Position numbers and translations under genes: made by a program
NCBI GenBank assembly: GCA_012064385.1
Contig: QRDG01000534.1
Location: forward strand, 301,932 to 365,931
Origin: Puccinellia tenuiflora
Taxonomy: Eukaryota > Streptophyta > Magnoliopsida > Poales > Poaceae
Reading direction: 5' to 3'
Length of the DNA: 64,000 nt
The notes under the pieces: generated by a model
Told to the model about the DNA's origin: nothing
The model's database searches: none
What the model saw: only the letters and a program-made list of their open reading frames with translations
Shown: one piece after another, positions 45,701 through 55,987 of the stretch
Layout of the letters: the number at the start of each line of letters is the position of its first letter
How positions within the stretch are numbered: the stretch's first letter is position 1

Positions 45701-45930
45701 CGTGGACGACGCTTTTCGAAGGAGGGGGAGATGATGTAGGCCAACCCAACGACAACACCATGTCAAGCACTCCAACATATGACAAGCCACCAAGGACTCC
45801 AAAGGGTGGCAAGGAACTCCATGGACTCCAATCAACTAAGGCATACGCGTGGATGAGGAGAAGGAAGCGTCATGGACAAGGAGAGGAAGAAGGAGGCGAA
45901 GACAGGCAGGCCGGCCTCCAGCCGGCCTAG
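42757..45930 (+). pseudogene. Unrecognised Cys/His/Phe-rich protein of F1, one premature stop
   Basis: About 1057 codons in one frame from the ATG at 42757, broken only by TGA at 43288-43290 (probably from CGA). The N-terminus is acidic with a direct repeat MSDNDYGAPSMD. An Arg/Ser-rich region and a Lys/Ala/Asp coiled coil follow (KLKANADYDKLKANADCDK, about 43560-43760), then an acidic Ser/Glu stretch. The last 480 residues are rich in Cys, His, Phe and Met, with spaced repeats around 'LNNxxFxxxxC' (KLNNFYFQCLVC, KLNNCSFLWFTC, MHNCSFCWLLC). The frame crosses the polypurine tract (TLFEGGGDD) and ends in the LTR. I recognise no family. It could be a Gag substitute or a degenerate captured sequence. 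Confidence 0.6.
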
Positions 45931-46572
45931 GCCGGCCCCCAGGCCGGCACCCCACCAGAGCCGGCCGGCCTCCCAGCCGGCCTAGGCCGGCCCCCAGGCC
46001 GGCACCCAACCAGAGCCGGCCGGCCTCCCAGCCGGCCCAGGCCGGCACCCCTCCAGACGACGCCGGCCTCCAGGCCGGCCTAGGCCGGCCACCAGGCCGG
46101 GCCCCCTCCAGACGCCGCCGGCCTCCAGGCCGGCCCAGGCTGGCCCCCAGGCCGGACCCCCACCTTTCACCCCCTTTTGTACTAAGACTATAAATAGCTT
46201 TCCCCCTTTTCCATTTGAGGCAGAGAAGAATGAACTAGAGTTGAGCGTTGCTCCTTCCCGTGATGGGTTCCTCCGAGGAGGATGATGAATCTCTTGTTGT
46301 AGCTACTCTTTCACTTAGGTGTCTCTAGTAGTGCAAACCAATCTTTCACTGCGGTGATTCTATTGGATCGGTGGACCGGCCGGTAAGAGAAATCGGTTTC
46401 ATTAAGCGTGTTGTTGACTTGGGTTTTGGGATCCGGAGGCTGCTCCGTTGGGGGTTTGTTGCCGGGTGATTCTCCCTCGTAGGCTTCGCGAGTTATCCCC
46501 CACGAATTTGCCCTTTTCCCCTCGTGTTCTTCGTTTCCACCTCCGTGTTCTTCGTGTTCATCCTCTTTTCCC
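45732..46572 (+). repeat. 3' LTR of F1, terminally truncated
   Basis: Matches the 5' LTR to CTCTTTTCCC, then continues directly into B- gag. The last ~45 bp of LTR and the right TSD are gone. Compared with the 5' LTR, the array has lost one short unit and there are a few substitutions. Confidence 0.88.
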
Positions 46573-47392
46573 TGACGGCTCCACGACATTGACAGCACGA
46601 ACTTTCAATTTCCTGGCTCGCTTTGAGGTGCTGGTGGTGTAAACGTGATAAATCCTTTGACTCGGGTGACCTGACCGAGCTGCGATGTAATACTGCCCTC
46701 GGCTGTCATCAAGTTGCTTGGGGTTTTGCTGGAACCCGCCTTGATATCCTTGCTGATTACCACCTCCTTGGCTAGGTCCTGGGTTATTTCCGGCTCCTCC
46801 GCCATTATTGCCAGGTCCACCTCCGTGGTTGTTCCCTCTGTATCAACCGTTTCGTCCACTATTGTTGTTGTTATTCTCGTTGTTTGCAGAAGAATTTCTC
46901 CAACGCTGCAAGTCCACGCATTGCTCCAATGTATGTCCGCACCTTCCGTTCTTCATATGACGGGGACATGGACTTTGAAGTATCTCTTGAGAAGTTGGCC
47001 TACGCCCCTGATAACCCTGGGAGTTATTGTCCTTGCGCCTGTAGCCGAAATTGGTGTTAGCCACCAAGTCGGAACCGTCTCCATACAGCCGCTTAGTTCC
47101 TTCATGGTTTTGATTCTGGTTCTGGTTCTGGCCACTACCACCTTGCCCTTTTCGGTTTCTTCCTGATCCTTTGTTTTATCCATATTGGCATGCTTGTTAG
47201 CTCCTGCCATGATTTCTCCAATAGTGACGATTACTCCTTGGTTCAGACTTTCATTCATACGTCCCAGCTTCCAAACTACTGGGTTGAAGTTGCAATTTTT
47301 CTCCATAGCCATCAACATTGAGATTGGCGGGAGTCCCTGCGAGGAGTTGATAATTTCTGATACTCGTCTCATCCAGTGCCTTGCAGATTCAC
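46573..47392 (-). pseudogene. gag: gag fragment of B- (capsid to linker)
   Basis: Minus-strand ESARHWMRRVSEIINSSQGLPP, VVWKLGRMNESLNQG and IGEIMAGANKHA match B+ gag. An Asn/Gly-rich linker and knuckle residues follow in shifted frames (CPRHMKNGRCGHTLEQC). It ends at VEPS at the F1 junction. Confidence 0.85.
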
Positions 47393-50178
47393 TGTAGCGG
47401 ACCTGCAATTAAAAATAGGCAAGTCCCTGTGTATAGTGCAAACCCCTGGATCGAATCATTTGCACACATAGTTTACGATGAAATATAACAACATTGTATC
47501 AATTATTACACGCTTGATCCAGTACTTAAACAAAATATTCGTTACAATTTGCATAACACGAAGCTAGCTTGAAAGAGTAAAGCAGCGGAAAACATTATTC
47601 TTCATGGAGTCTCCATCATCTTCATGTAGCCACAGGCGAAACATGTTGGTTGCACACTCGAAACCCTTAAATGAAACCTCACTCATCGTCGGAGCAACCT
47701 GCAACAGTAAAAGTGTTGCAGCCAAAAATTGGTCAGAACCATTTGTATGGATCTGGCAAGTGATACTTGTGGACTTATAAGGCAAAACTTCTACTAATCT
47801 ATATGCATATTTGGTTGGTATAGTTCAAGGCTAATTTTGCGTAAAGAAAATTTTATCCTATCTTTTACCTTTTCTTTTCAACAAAACTAGGGATCATTCC
47901 ATGGAACTGATCTAGGAATATCTCTCACACACAAGTTCATGTATCAAATTTTACTTAGGAAAAAAATATAATGATGAGATCTCTTGTTGACATCCTTGCT
48001 CCAATACTCAAAATTCTCCGTAATCGGGGACATGGCTAAGTACTTAGTTTGACACTCTCGAGAGGTTGTGCACTTTCACCACTTGACTCAATCAGCCCAT
48101 TCTGACCTTGACCCTTCTTGAAGTGAAAAGGAAAGGAGAAGATTGAGACGAGACCTTTCAGAAGCATTTCCCCGAACCATGCCGTCTTGACCCGTTCCCA
48201 CCTACATCCACTACATCTGCTTGTCAATCCGGGCCGGTTCCACGCAACTTACTTAGTCAAGCCAGAGCCCATATGACTAGTGGCTGCACGAAAAGCATTC
48301 TTCACTTGGAGCAACTTCAATCTCTTTGTTCCTGGGTGGCAATCCACAAGTGCACGTACTTAGGTCCACTCACCTAAATGAGCCTGGGTCTAACCCAGGT
48401 GCACTCACCTAGATGAGCCTAAGCAGCCACTCAACTTTCAACCTCCATCCACATCCCACATCCACCTAGGTAGTTCGTTAACTTAGTAGTTTTTCATTAC
48501 CAACTTTTATAAAACAATATTCAGCGTAGCAATGCTAATATCTACTAAGTTAACAAATAGGTGCTAGACACTTAAGGATATTCCGGGGTAATACTAAACA
48601 GGTCTAGCATAGCATAATAATAAAACCTGACATGCAATTCTACTTAGAAAAGGTAAACTACAATGCATATCAAAATACTAGGGAATTTAATGTGTGAGCA
48701 TCACTTTCCTTGGCAGGAGTTGCATGTGCAACAATTGCAAACGTTCTCCGGACTGTCCGAATAATCTAAACAATTCACAAGGCAAGAATAAATATAACAA
48801 GCTATATAATCACACAAAAATACATGATATGCATGAAATGCATTTTTAGAACACAGATATTAATTCAACTATTTTTCCTGTTTTTGAAAACATGCATGAT
48901 GTCAAAAGACTCAAAAATGCAATTTAGCAATAAATAATCTATTTTTAAATTCCCAAAAAGGGCATACACAAAAATTAAATAAAACAATGCAACAAATTAT
49001 TTTTATAGAAACAAGAAAAGGCTCTACTCGACAGAGGGATTTTAAACAAATCTAACACAATTGGATTCACTCAAAAATCTATTTTTAAACTAAAGTTATG
49101 ACAAATTTACTCAAATATCACATTTGAAATTTGAATAAAATTAAACTTGTCAAAACAGAAAACTAAAACGCGTCGAAGAAGATGGTGAGGGAAGAGGAGG
49201 TAGACCAAAAAGAGGCGGCGTGGATGGCTACCTTCCCCAGAATCGGAAGAAACACAGCCGCGGTCGAGCGGACTCCGGTGAGCGAAATCTTCGGCCTGGC
49301 GGCACTATTGGAACGGGGACAAGAGGGGAAATGGAGAGGAGGAGCAGGGCTTCTTATAGGACTCGACGGCGAGATCAACGGGGCAATAAATCACCTGCAA
49401 TCAAACGAATTAATTCGGCCATTTTTCGGGCTAGGTCAAGGGCGTGATTTGGGGAAGAATGGGTGACGTCATCGCTGATGTTAGCCGATTTTTCTTTTTC
49501 TATTTTTATGAAAACTTTAATATCATTTGAAATAAAGGTCCAAATCGATTCAAAACAGCCTGTAAAGATTTGTAAAATCAAAATAATCATTTTAAATATT
49601 TTGGAACCTTTTCCATAATTTTTCAAATCAATTTTTTTTCAAATAATGCATAAAGGCTTATTTGGCACCTTTATGTCATTTAATAAAATATGGTTTTATA
49701 ATTTTCTTTTGAACTCAAATAAAATCCAGAAAATAATATGAGTAATATCATTCAGTATAAACCATGAAAAACTTATTTTTATTATTTTTACACAAATTAA
49801 ATTACCAAAATACCCTTGGGCATTTAAATGGTAATTTGAGCTATTTTCCAATTCAAAATAGAATCCAATCTTTTCCAAATAACTTGAGAAAATACTTTTT
49901 TTGAAAGATTGTTTAAAATAGAACACTTAGGTACTATTTTGGCCAACCAATAAATTCAATAAAAATAAATAAAAATAAAGCATAGGGCTTCATAAGGCCC
50001 ATTTATAACATTTTGTCAAATAGGGTTTAAAGTGGAAATAGAATTTCAACCTTTTGAAAGTTTAAATGCAACAAGACAAGAAGATGACGAATGCATGCAT
50101 GATTTTGGATTTTCAAAACAAAATATATATCATTTTCAAAATGTTTTTTCAAAAAATTAAAAATCTTGGGATGTTACA
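47393..50178 (-). repeat. Solo LTR related to element A, TSD TTCAC
   Basis: 2786 bp; on the minus strand it starts TGTAACATCCCAAG and ends CCGCTACA. Perfect TSD TTCAC lies at 47388-47392 and 50179-50183, inside B- gag. It shares with the element A LTR the order of landmarks: CACTAGTCATATGGGCTCTG, CTTCTGAAA...TCTC, the 57-bp exon-like segment and terminal motifs. It is too divergent to be the same family. Small ORFs in it (for example 47564-47785 minus) are not supported. Confidence 0.92.
48709..48765 (-). other. 57-bp micro-exon-like segment in the solo LTR
   Basis: Minus strand: GTTTAG, then 57 bp ending CCAAG, then GAAAGT. One frame is open and Cys-rich (C-x-C-C-x-C-x2-C). Length and borders match 4126-4182 in element A, although the sequences have diverged strongly. 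The donor reads GA instead of GC, so it would not splice in this copy. Confidence 0.5.
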
Positions 50179-50231
50179 TTCACCCTTCCTCTGGATGCAC
50201 CGCTCCAACTCCTCAATGGTACTGAACTTTC
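50179..50231 (-). pseudogene. gag: Last gag scrap of B-
   Basis: Minus strand corresponds to the B+ segment around 17886-17930 (LSTIEVLERCVQKKGE), continuing across the solo LTR into 47392. Similarity ends near 50231. Confidence 0.75.
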
Positions 50232-52542
50232 TTCAGGAGCCGACAGAGCACCCGGTGAGCCAAGTCTCTAGAGGAGCCCGAGCCAGTAGGATGTGTATCT
50301 CTCGGTGGCAGTGTCCCGCTTCAAGCTTCTGCGGGAGCAAGGAGTTTCTGGAGCAGCCATCATTGCACACGCCTTGCGCAAATGCCTGACTCCTTTGCAG
50401 AAAAGGCCTCATCCGGCCTGGAGTTTCTAGGGTCCCAAAGACCCTTCCCGCTTGCGGAACACCAACATGGATGACGCCGCCCTCTTCACGGTCATGAAGG
50501 CGATCTTCCCTCCCACCGTGCAGTACCAGTTGCCAGAGGGAGTCCGGCCCTTATGCGAGGACCCGGAGAGGAAAGAGGTCCTGGCAACAATGCCGGAGTG
50601 CAACACCCTTGGAATCGAGGGCCGAACCGACGCCGAGCCCCAAGCCACCAGAGCCAAGACCCGCAAGGTCAAGGCTCCCTCCAGCTCCGGCGAGGACGAA
50701 GAGACCTCTAAGTCCGAAGAGGAGAGCGCGGAGAGCTCCGAGGAGGAGTCCTCCCGCGCCAACGAGAACGACGATGACGACAGCGGCGGCGAGGGGTCTG
50801 GGGGTGTTGTTGACGATGCCGGCGAAGATGTTGGCGATGAGGAAGACGATGACGAAGAAGAGGAGGCGGGGGAAGAGGCTTCTTCCCCGCGTCCTGCCGC
50901 GGGATCCACCGCGGCTCGTACCCGGAGGCGAGCCCCCGGGCGCCGCCCGTGTGCGTGGTCGGTGAAGAGGGTGGTCCCGTGGACATGGAGGTCGACGTCG
51001 ATGCCTTTGTCCTGGCGCCGCGACACGAGGAGTCGCCCCAGCGCCAGCCGTTGGTTCCGGAGCCCTCCTTTGCTGCCAGCATGATGCCCTTGAGCCCCCA
51101 TGCCTCTTCCACCGGGTCCGCAGACATGCCCGAGTCGCCGGGCTGCAAGCGCCCCCGCGGGTAAGTCTGCTTCTTGCTTGTCTTTGTCGTGAATGTTCCC
51201 TTCGAGCTTGCGTGTTGCCCTCCAAAGAAGATGACCAAATGTTGTTGCAGGGGTCAAGCTTCCCCGGAGGACAACAAGAGGCGGCGAGACGCGGCGGAGG
51301 ACGACACGACCACCAGCGCCAGAGCCCTCGGAGGGATGACGCCGTCCTCCAACTTGCAGGGAGCGAAGAAGAGACGCGGTGGCGACGCGGAGGACGCACC
51401 CGGGACTCCTCTTGCCCCCACTAAGACGGGAAACACGGGGACGCTAGAAGCAACAGGTAAATCCTACCCCGCCGAGCAAGCTTCACCTTCTTCCGCCCCG
51501 CTTGTCTGACATCGTCTCTTGTTGATCTAGATACTTCGGTTGTTGGTGGGTCCCCAATGGGCAACCAGGCCGTAGCGACTCAGGACCAAGGGGTGTCCAG
51601 GGCCGCACCTTAGGTGACAACGACCACGTGCCCGGGAGGTGGGCGCGCTTCGGCGCCTTCTGGTGGTCCGCCGGAGCCGAAACATCGAACTGCCCTGGTA
51701 CCCCGGACATTTTGAGCTACTCGTTCATGACCGGGGAGGAGCTGAAGGCATTCAGTGAGTTCTCGATGTGCTCCGGGGCGAGTGCCGAGATTGCCACGCT
51801 GGCAGAGATCAAGGCGGATTTCTCCGCGAAGTGCGGCTGGGGAACTGGTGCTTCCGGGGGCCAGCAAGGGGCAGCCCCCGAGATCACAATCAGCGGGCCG
51901 AACACCAAGGAAGCCGTGCTCCAGGGAGTAGGCCAACTGGTCAGGGAGATCGAGGCCAAGGAGGATGCGCTGGTGCGCCCCAGCTCCCGCACCGACGAGG
52001 TGATTCAGAAAGGGTAGGCGGAGCTGACCCGCCAGTGGGGCTTGCTCTCGGTTATGTGGAAAGGCTTCGAGTAGAAGAATAAACGCTGGAAGGCTGATTG
52101 CGAAAACCGCGAGCGTGACGTCGCGCAACGGGAGCAGCAGCTGGCAACCCGGGAAGCCAAGCTGACAAGAAAGGCCGAGGCCCTAGACCTCCAGAAACAA
52201 GAGCTGAAAGGCGAAGTCGAGCGACGTCTCGCAGAGGTGGAGAAAAACCACCAGGAGGTGCTCAACGAGAAGGTCAAAGTCATCAAGGACCCGCAGCTGA
52301 AGGAGACGGAGGCCCAGAAGACCTTCGAGGACGCCGAGAAGAGATTTCTCGCGGAACAGGAGACTGCCCGCGCCTTGCGGGAGCGAGCCAAGCTAGATGG
52401 CCAGAAGGTGGCCGGGTTGGAGGAGTCCCTGAAGCTGAAGGAGGAGGAGCTGTTGTCGTTGAAGGCTAGGCACCTCGAGCTGGAGAAGGATCGCTCCCGG
52501 GTGTCCTCCGAGCTGACGGAGTTCCGCCGCCAGGTGGAGGAG
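50232..52542 (+). pseudogene. Fragment of a second antisense-type extra gene (G)
   Basis: Plus-strand coding-like sequence without any LTR of its own. Early text (LTPLQKRPHPAWSFLGPKD-like, about 50390-50450) resembles the region around CWVKRRIQP...CEYTGNADP of the C antisense gene. Then acidic Ser/Glu-rich sequence (50640-50880), probable introns after 51161 (GGGTAAGTCT to TTGCAGGG at 51251) and after 51455 (GGTAAATCC to GATCTAG at 51530), and a long coiled coil (52080-52542). TAG codons at 52014 and 52072 interrupt it. Its 5' part and its parent element are missing. Function unknown. Confidence 0.55.
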
Positions 52543-53874
52543 TGATGTAGGGGGTTGGCCCGATCTTCACGGATTTGAGGGGGAAACGGGGATGAACGCG
52601 AAGAACACGATGAACACGAGGTGGAAATCGGGGGAATTCGTGGGCAAACAAAGAGGATAACTAGCAAAACCTGTAGAGATCTCCACCCAACAACAACCCT
52701 CACAAGAGAAGCCTTTGGATCGAAGAATCAAAGCCAATCTTACTCTTAATGAAACCGATTTCTCTTACCGCCGGTCCACCGATCCAATAGAATCACCGCA
52801 GTGAAAGATTGGTTTGCACTACTAGAGACACCGTAGTGAAAGAGTAGCAACAACAAGATCTACCTCAACGAGGAACCCGAGCTACGAGGGAGGAGGAGCA
52901 TAGCTCACACAAGTCTCAAATTCAGTCTGACCCTAGAATGGGGAAAGGGGAAAGCTATTTATAGTCTTAGTACAAAAAAGGGCAGGAAGGTGGGGAACCG
53001 GCCTGGGGGCCGGCCTGGAGGCCAGCGGGTGCAGTCGGGTGGCCGGCCTGGGGGTGGAAACAAAGGCAAATCCGTGGCAACCCTTTCTCTGATACCATAT
53101 GATGTAGGGGGTTGGCCCGATCTTCACGGATTTGTGGGGGAAAGGTGGATGAACACGAAGAACACGATGAACACGGAGGGGAAACGGGGGAAAAAAGGCA
53201 AATCGTGGGGATAACTCGCGAATCCTACAAGGGAGAATCACCCGACAACAAACCCCCAACGGAGCAGCCTCCGGATCCCAAAACCCAAGTCAACAACACG
53301 CTTAATGAAACCGATTTCTCTTACCGGCCGGTCCACCGATCCAATAGAATCACCGTAGTGAAAGATTGGTTTGCACTACTAGAGACACCTAAGTGAAAGA
53401 GTAGCTACAACAAGAGATTCATCATCCTCCTCGGAGGAACCCATCACGGGAAGGAGCAACGCTCAACTCTAGTTCATTCTTCTCTACCTCAAATGGAAAA
53501 GGGGAAGAGCTATTTATAGTCTAGTACAAAACGGAGCTGAAAGGTAGGGGGTCCGGCCTGGAGGCCGGCCTGGGCCGGCTGGGAGGCCGACCGGCTCTGG
53601 TTGGGTGCCGGCCTCTAGCCCGGCCTAGGCCGGCTGGGAGGCCGGCCGGCTCTGGTGGGTTGCCGGCTTGGGGGCCGGCCTAGGCCGGGCTAGAGGCCGG
53701 TCGGCCTGCCTGTCTTCGCCTCCTTCTTCCTCTCCTTGTCCATGACGCTTCCTTCTCCTCATCCACGCGTATGCCTTAGTTGATTGGAGTTCCTTGCCAC
53801 CCTTTGGAGTCCTTGGTGGCTTGTTGTACGTTGGAGTGCTTGACAAGGTGTTGTCGTTGGGTTGGCCTACATCA
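52543..53874 (-). mobile_element. F3: internally deleted F-family element
   Basis: Minus-strand 5' LTR is 53874-53100 and the primer-site region is 53099-53050 (complement of TGGTATCAGAG and the first internal bases). It is then fused directly to the second part of another F LTR (53049-52543). The fusion lies in TGGGGGTGG, present in both parents, so a microhomology deletion removed the interior and the first part of the 3' LTR. The two LTR parts differ noticeably, and flanking pentamers do not match (AGGAG, GGTTG). Confidence 0.75.
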
Positions 53875-53979
53875 GGTTGCTCATTGCGCTGCGTCAACAC
53901 TCGCACGGCACGGTTCAATGCACCAATAGAATTCTGAATCGCTGTCAAGGCAGCTGCAGACTCTTGCCGTTTGTAGCAC
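53875..53979 (-). pseudogene. gag: 105-bp gag scrap of a family E element (E3)
   Basis: Minus strand matches E1 around 57242-57346 (CTACAAACGGCAACTGAGTC region). It lies between F3 and the outer end of the E2 LTR, so E2 probably inserted into the gag of an older E copy. Confidence 0.8.
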
Positions 53980-54905
53980 TGATAAGGGGTGGCCCGATCT
54001 TCTCTGTGAGCGGTGGTAGATGGTTGATGATGGTAGATAACTTGTGAGATTCCGACGAACTCTCCGGCTGCTCCCCTGTTGCCAATGCAACAGCTCTTCA
54101 ACCCAATGGATATTCGCGACGCCTCACACCGATGCAACGTAGCCGCCGGCCACGAAGCGGTTTCTGCGATCTACTAATTCCCAATGGAACAACAGATCAC
54201 ACTCTAACTTTGGTAGCAAGAACCTCCAGATCGAAACAAAGTGGAGGGGTTGTATTCCTGATCGCAACAAAGAGGAACACGGCAAAAGATGAATGCTTGT
54301 AGCAATCCAATCTAGGGTTTAATCAAAACGTGGTCTAACCCCTCTAGTACAGCCGCCCCTATCCTTATATAGGAGGCCAAACCGAACTAACATGGAAAAC
54401 CTAACTTGGTTCTGACTCGAACGGATACAAACCGACCCAAAAGTGGGTTCGGCCCAAAATCTGGCGCGCAGGCCGGGTCCAGGCCGGGCTTAGGCCGGGT
54501 CCAGGCCGAGCTGGGATTTGCATGCCACGCAAACCAGCCTGGCCGGGCGGAGGCCGGGCTGAGGCCGGCCGCTTCGGGTGCATGGCCGGCCTAGGCCGGG
54601 CTGAGGCCGGGCTGAGGCCGGCCGCTTCGGGCACATGCCCGGCCTAGGCCGGGCTTGGGCCGGCCTTCCTGCGTCTCGGAGGCCGGGTGCTTCGGGTGGC
54701 TGGCCGGCCTGGCCGGGCTGAGGCCGGCCTCAAGCCGGGCTGACTGGTTTTCTTCGTCTTCCTTTCTTGCGCCTTCCTCCCGCTCCTCCCTCGCGCCATA
54801 GGTGACGTTGTACTCCATTCCTTGCCGCTCCTCTGGTACTCCTCCAATATTTGTGTTATCAACAACCCTAATCATACACAAGTGCATAGACTTAGGCAGT
54901 ATAAA
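53980..54905 (-). repeat. 3' LTR of E2, outer part
   Basis: Starts TGATAAGGGGTGG on the plus strand and runs to the E1 insertion point (TSD ATAAA 54901-54905). GGCCGG array at about 54470-54741. Confidence 0.92.
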
Positions 54906-55239
54906 TGATGAGGACATCCCTAGTCCTTTACCATTTTCTTCTATCGACGATGTTGCTGCTCAAGACAAGCCCAATGAAGTGAGGATTGGACCAATGACAA
55001 GAGCTCGTGCCAAGCTACTTGGACAACAGGTGAACTCACTCTTAATTGAATATAATGTTTGTGATGTTGAGAACTTTATACTGCCTAAGTCTATGCATCT
55101 GTGTATGATCAGGGTTGTTGATAACACAAGCATTGGAGGAGGACCCGAGGAGCAGCAAGAATCGGGGCACAAAGACACCTATGGCGCGAGGGAGGAGCGG
55201 GAGGAAGGCGCAAGGAAAGAAGACGAAGAAAACCAGTCA

Positions 55240-55500
55240 GGCCGGCCTGAGGCCGGCCTCAGCCCGGCCAGGCCGGGCTACCACCCGAAGCACCCGGCCT
55301 CCGAGACGCAGGAAGGCCGGCCCAAGCCCGGCCTAGGCCGGCCATGTGCCCGAAGCGGCCGGCCTCAGCCCGGCCTAGGCCGGCCATGCACCCGAAGCGG
55401 CCGGCCTCAGCCCGGCCTCAGCCCGGCCAGGCCAGCTTGCCTGCCATGCGAATCCCAGCCCGGCCTTGGCCCGGCCTAAGCCCGGCCTGGACCCGGCCTG
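55240..55500 (+). repeat. GGCCGG-rich array in E1 5' LTR
   Basis: About 20 close-set GGCCGG/CCCGGCC words with linkers such as CATGCACCCGAAGCGG that repeat with small changes. Equivalent arrays: 62180-62452 (3' LTR), 54470-54741 (E2), 25258-25551 (solo LTR). Confidence 0.9.
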
Positions 55501-55596
55501 CGCGCCAGATTTCGGCCGAACCCACTTTTGGGTCGGTTTGTACCCGTTCGAGTCAGAACCAAGTTAGGTTTTCCGTGTTAGTTCGGTTTGGCCTCC

Positions 55597-55603
55597 TATA
55601 TAA
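55597..55603 (+). promoter_or_regulatory. TATA box of E1 5' LTR
   Basis: TATATAA within CCTCCTATATAAGC, about 390 bp before the LTR end and 97 bp after the GGCCGG array; probable core promoter of the element. Confidence 0.65.
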
Positions 55604-55987
55604 GCTAGGGCCGGCTGCTAGAGAGGGGTTAGACCACGTTTTGATTAAACCCTAGATTGGATTGCTACAAGCATTCATCTTTTGCCGTGTTCCTCTTTGT
55701 TGCGATCAGGAATACAACCCCTCCACTTTGTTTCGATCTGGAGGTTCTTGCTACCAAAGTTTGAGTGTGATCTGTTGTTCCATTGGGAATTAGTAGATCG
55801 CAGAAACCGCTTCGTGGCCGGCGGCTACGTTGCATCGGTGTGAGGCGTCGCGAATATCCATTGGGTTGAAGAGCTGTTGCATTGGCAACAGGGGAGCAGC
55901 CGGAGAGTTCGTCGGAATCTCGCAAGTTATCTACCATCATCAACCATCTACCACCGCTCACAGAGAAGATCGGGCCACCCCTTATCA

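Larger units (their letters stand above)
40496..46572 (+). mobile_element. F1: non-autonomous LTR element with an unrecognised ORF
   Basis: 5' LTR 40496-41386, primer site TGGTATCAGAG (41390-41400), leader to 42756, one long ORF (42757-45930) and polypurine tract AAGGAGGGGGAGA (45719-45731). The 3' LTR is 45732-46572, missing its last ~45 bp. It is inserted in the gag of B-: the host reading frame joins correctly across 40495 and 46573. No gag-pol domains are present. LTR ends, primer site and polypurine tract closely resemble those of E1. Confidence 0.85.
37110..50231 (-). mobile_element. B-: decayed B-family element, both ends missing, with nested F1 and solo LTR
   Basis: After removing F1 (40496-46572) and the solo LTR (47393-50178), the pieces join into one minus-strand element. 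They are gag (50231-50179, 47392-46573), protease (40495-39820), RT and RNase H (39816-38396), second RNase H and integrase (38395-37110). The coding order and sequence match B+ closely. The integrase is cut at the C LTR and the gag is cut near 50231 against an unrelated fragment. Many frame changes and stops mark it as old. Confidence 0.82.
54906..55987 (+). repeat. 5' LTR of E1
   Basis: 1082 bp, TGATGAGGACATCC...CCCCTTATCA. Order: coding copy of the polyprotein C-terminus (to about 55240), GGCCGG array (55240-55500), TATA box (55597), R/U5. Confidence 0.95.

Noticed and set aside
50427..51399. Large minus-strand ORFs of 276-282 codons
   Set aside because: They are antisense to the G gene fragment, whose codon composition and introns fit the plus strand. 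The minus frames have no recognisable domain.
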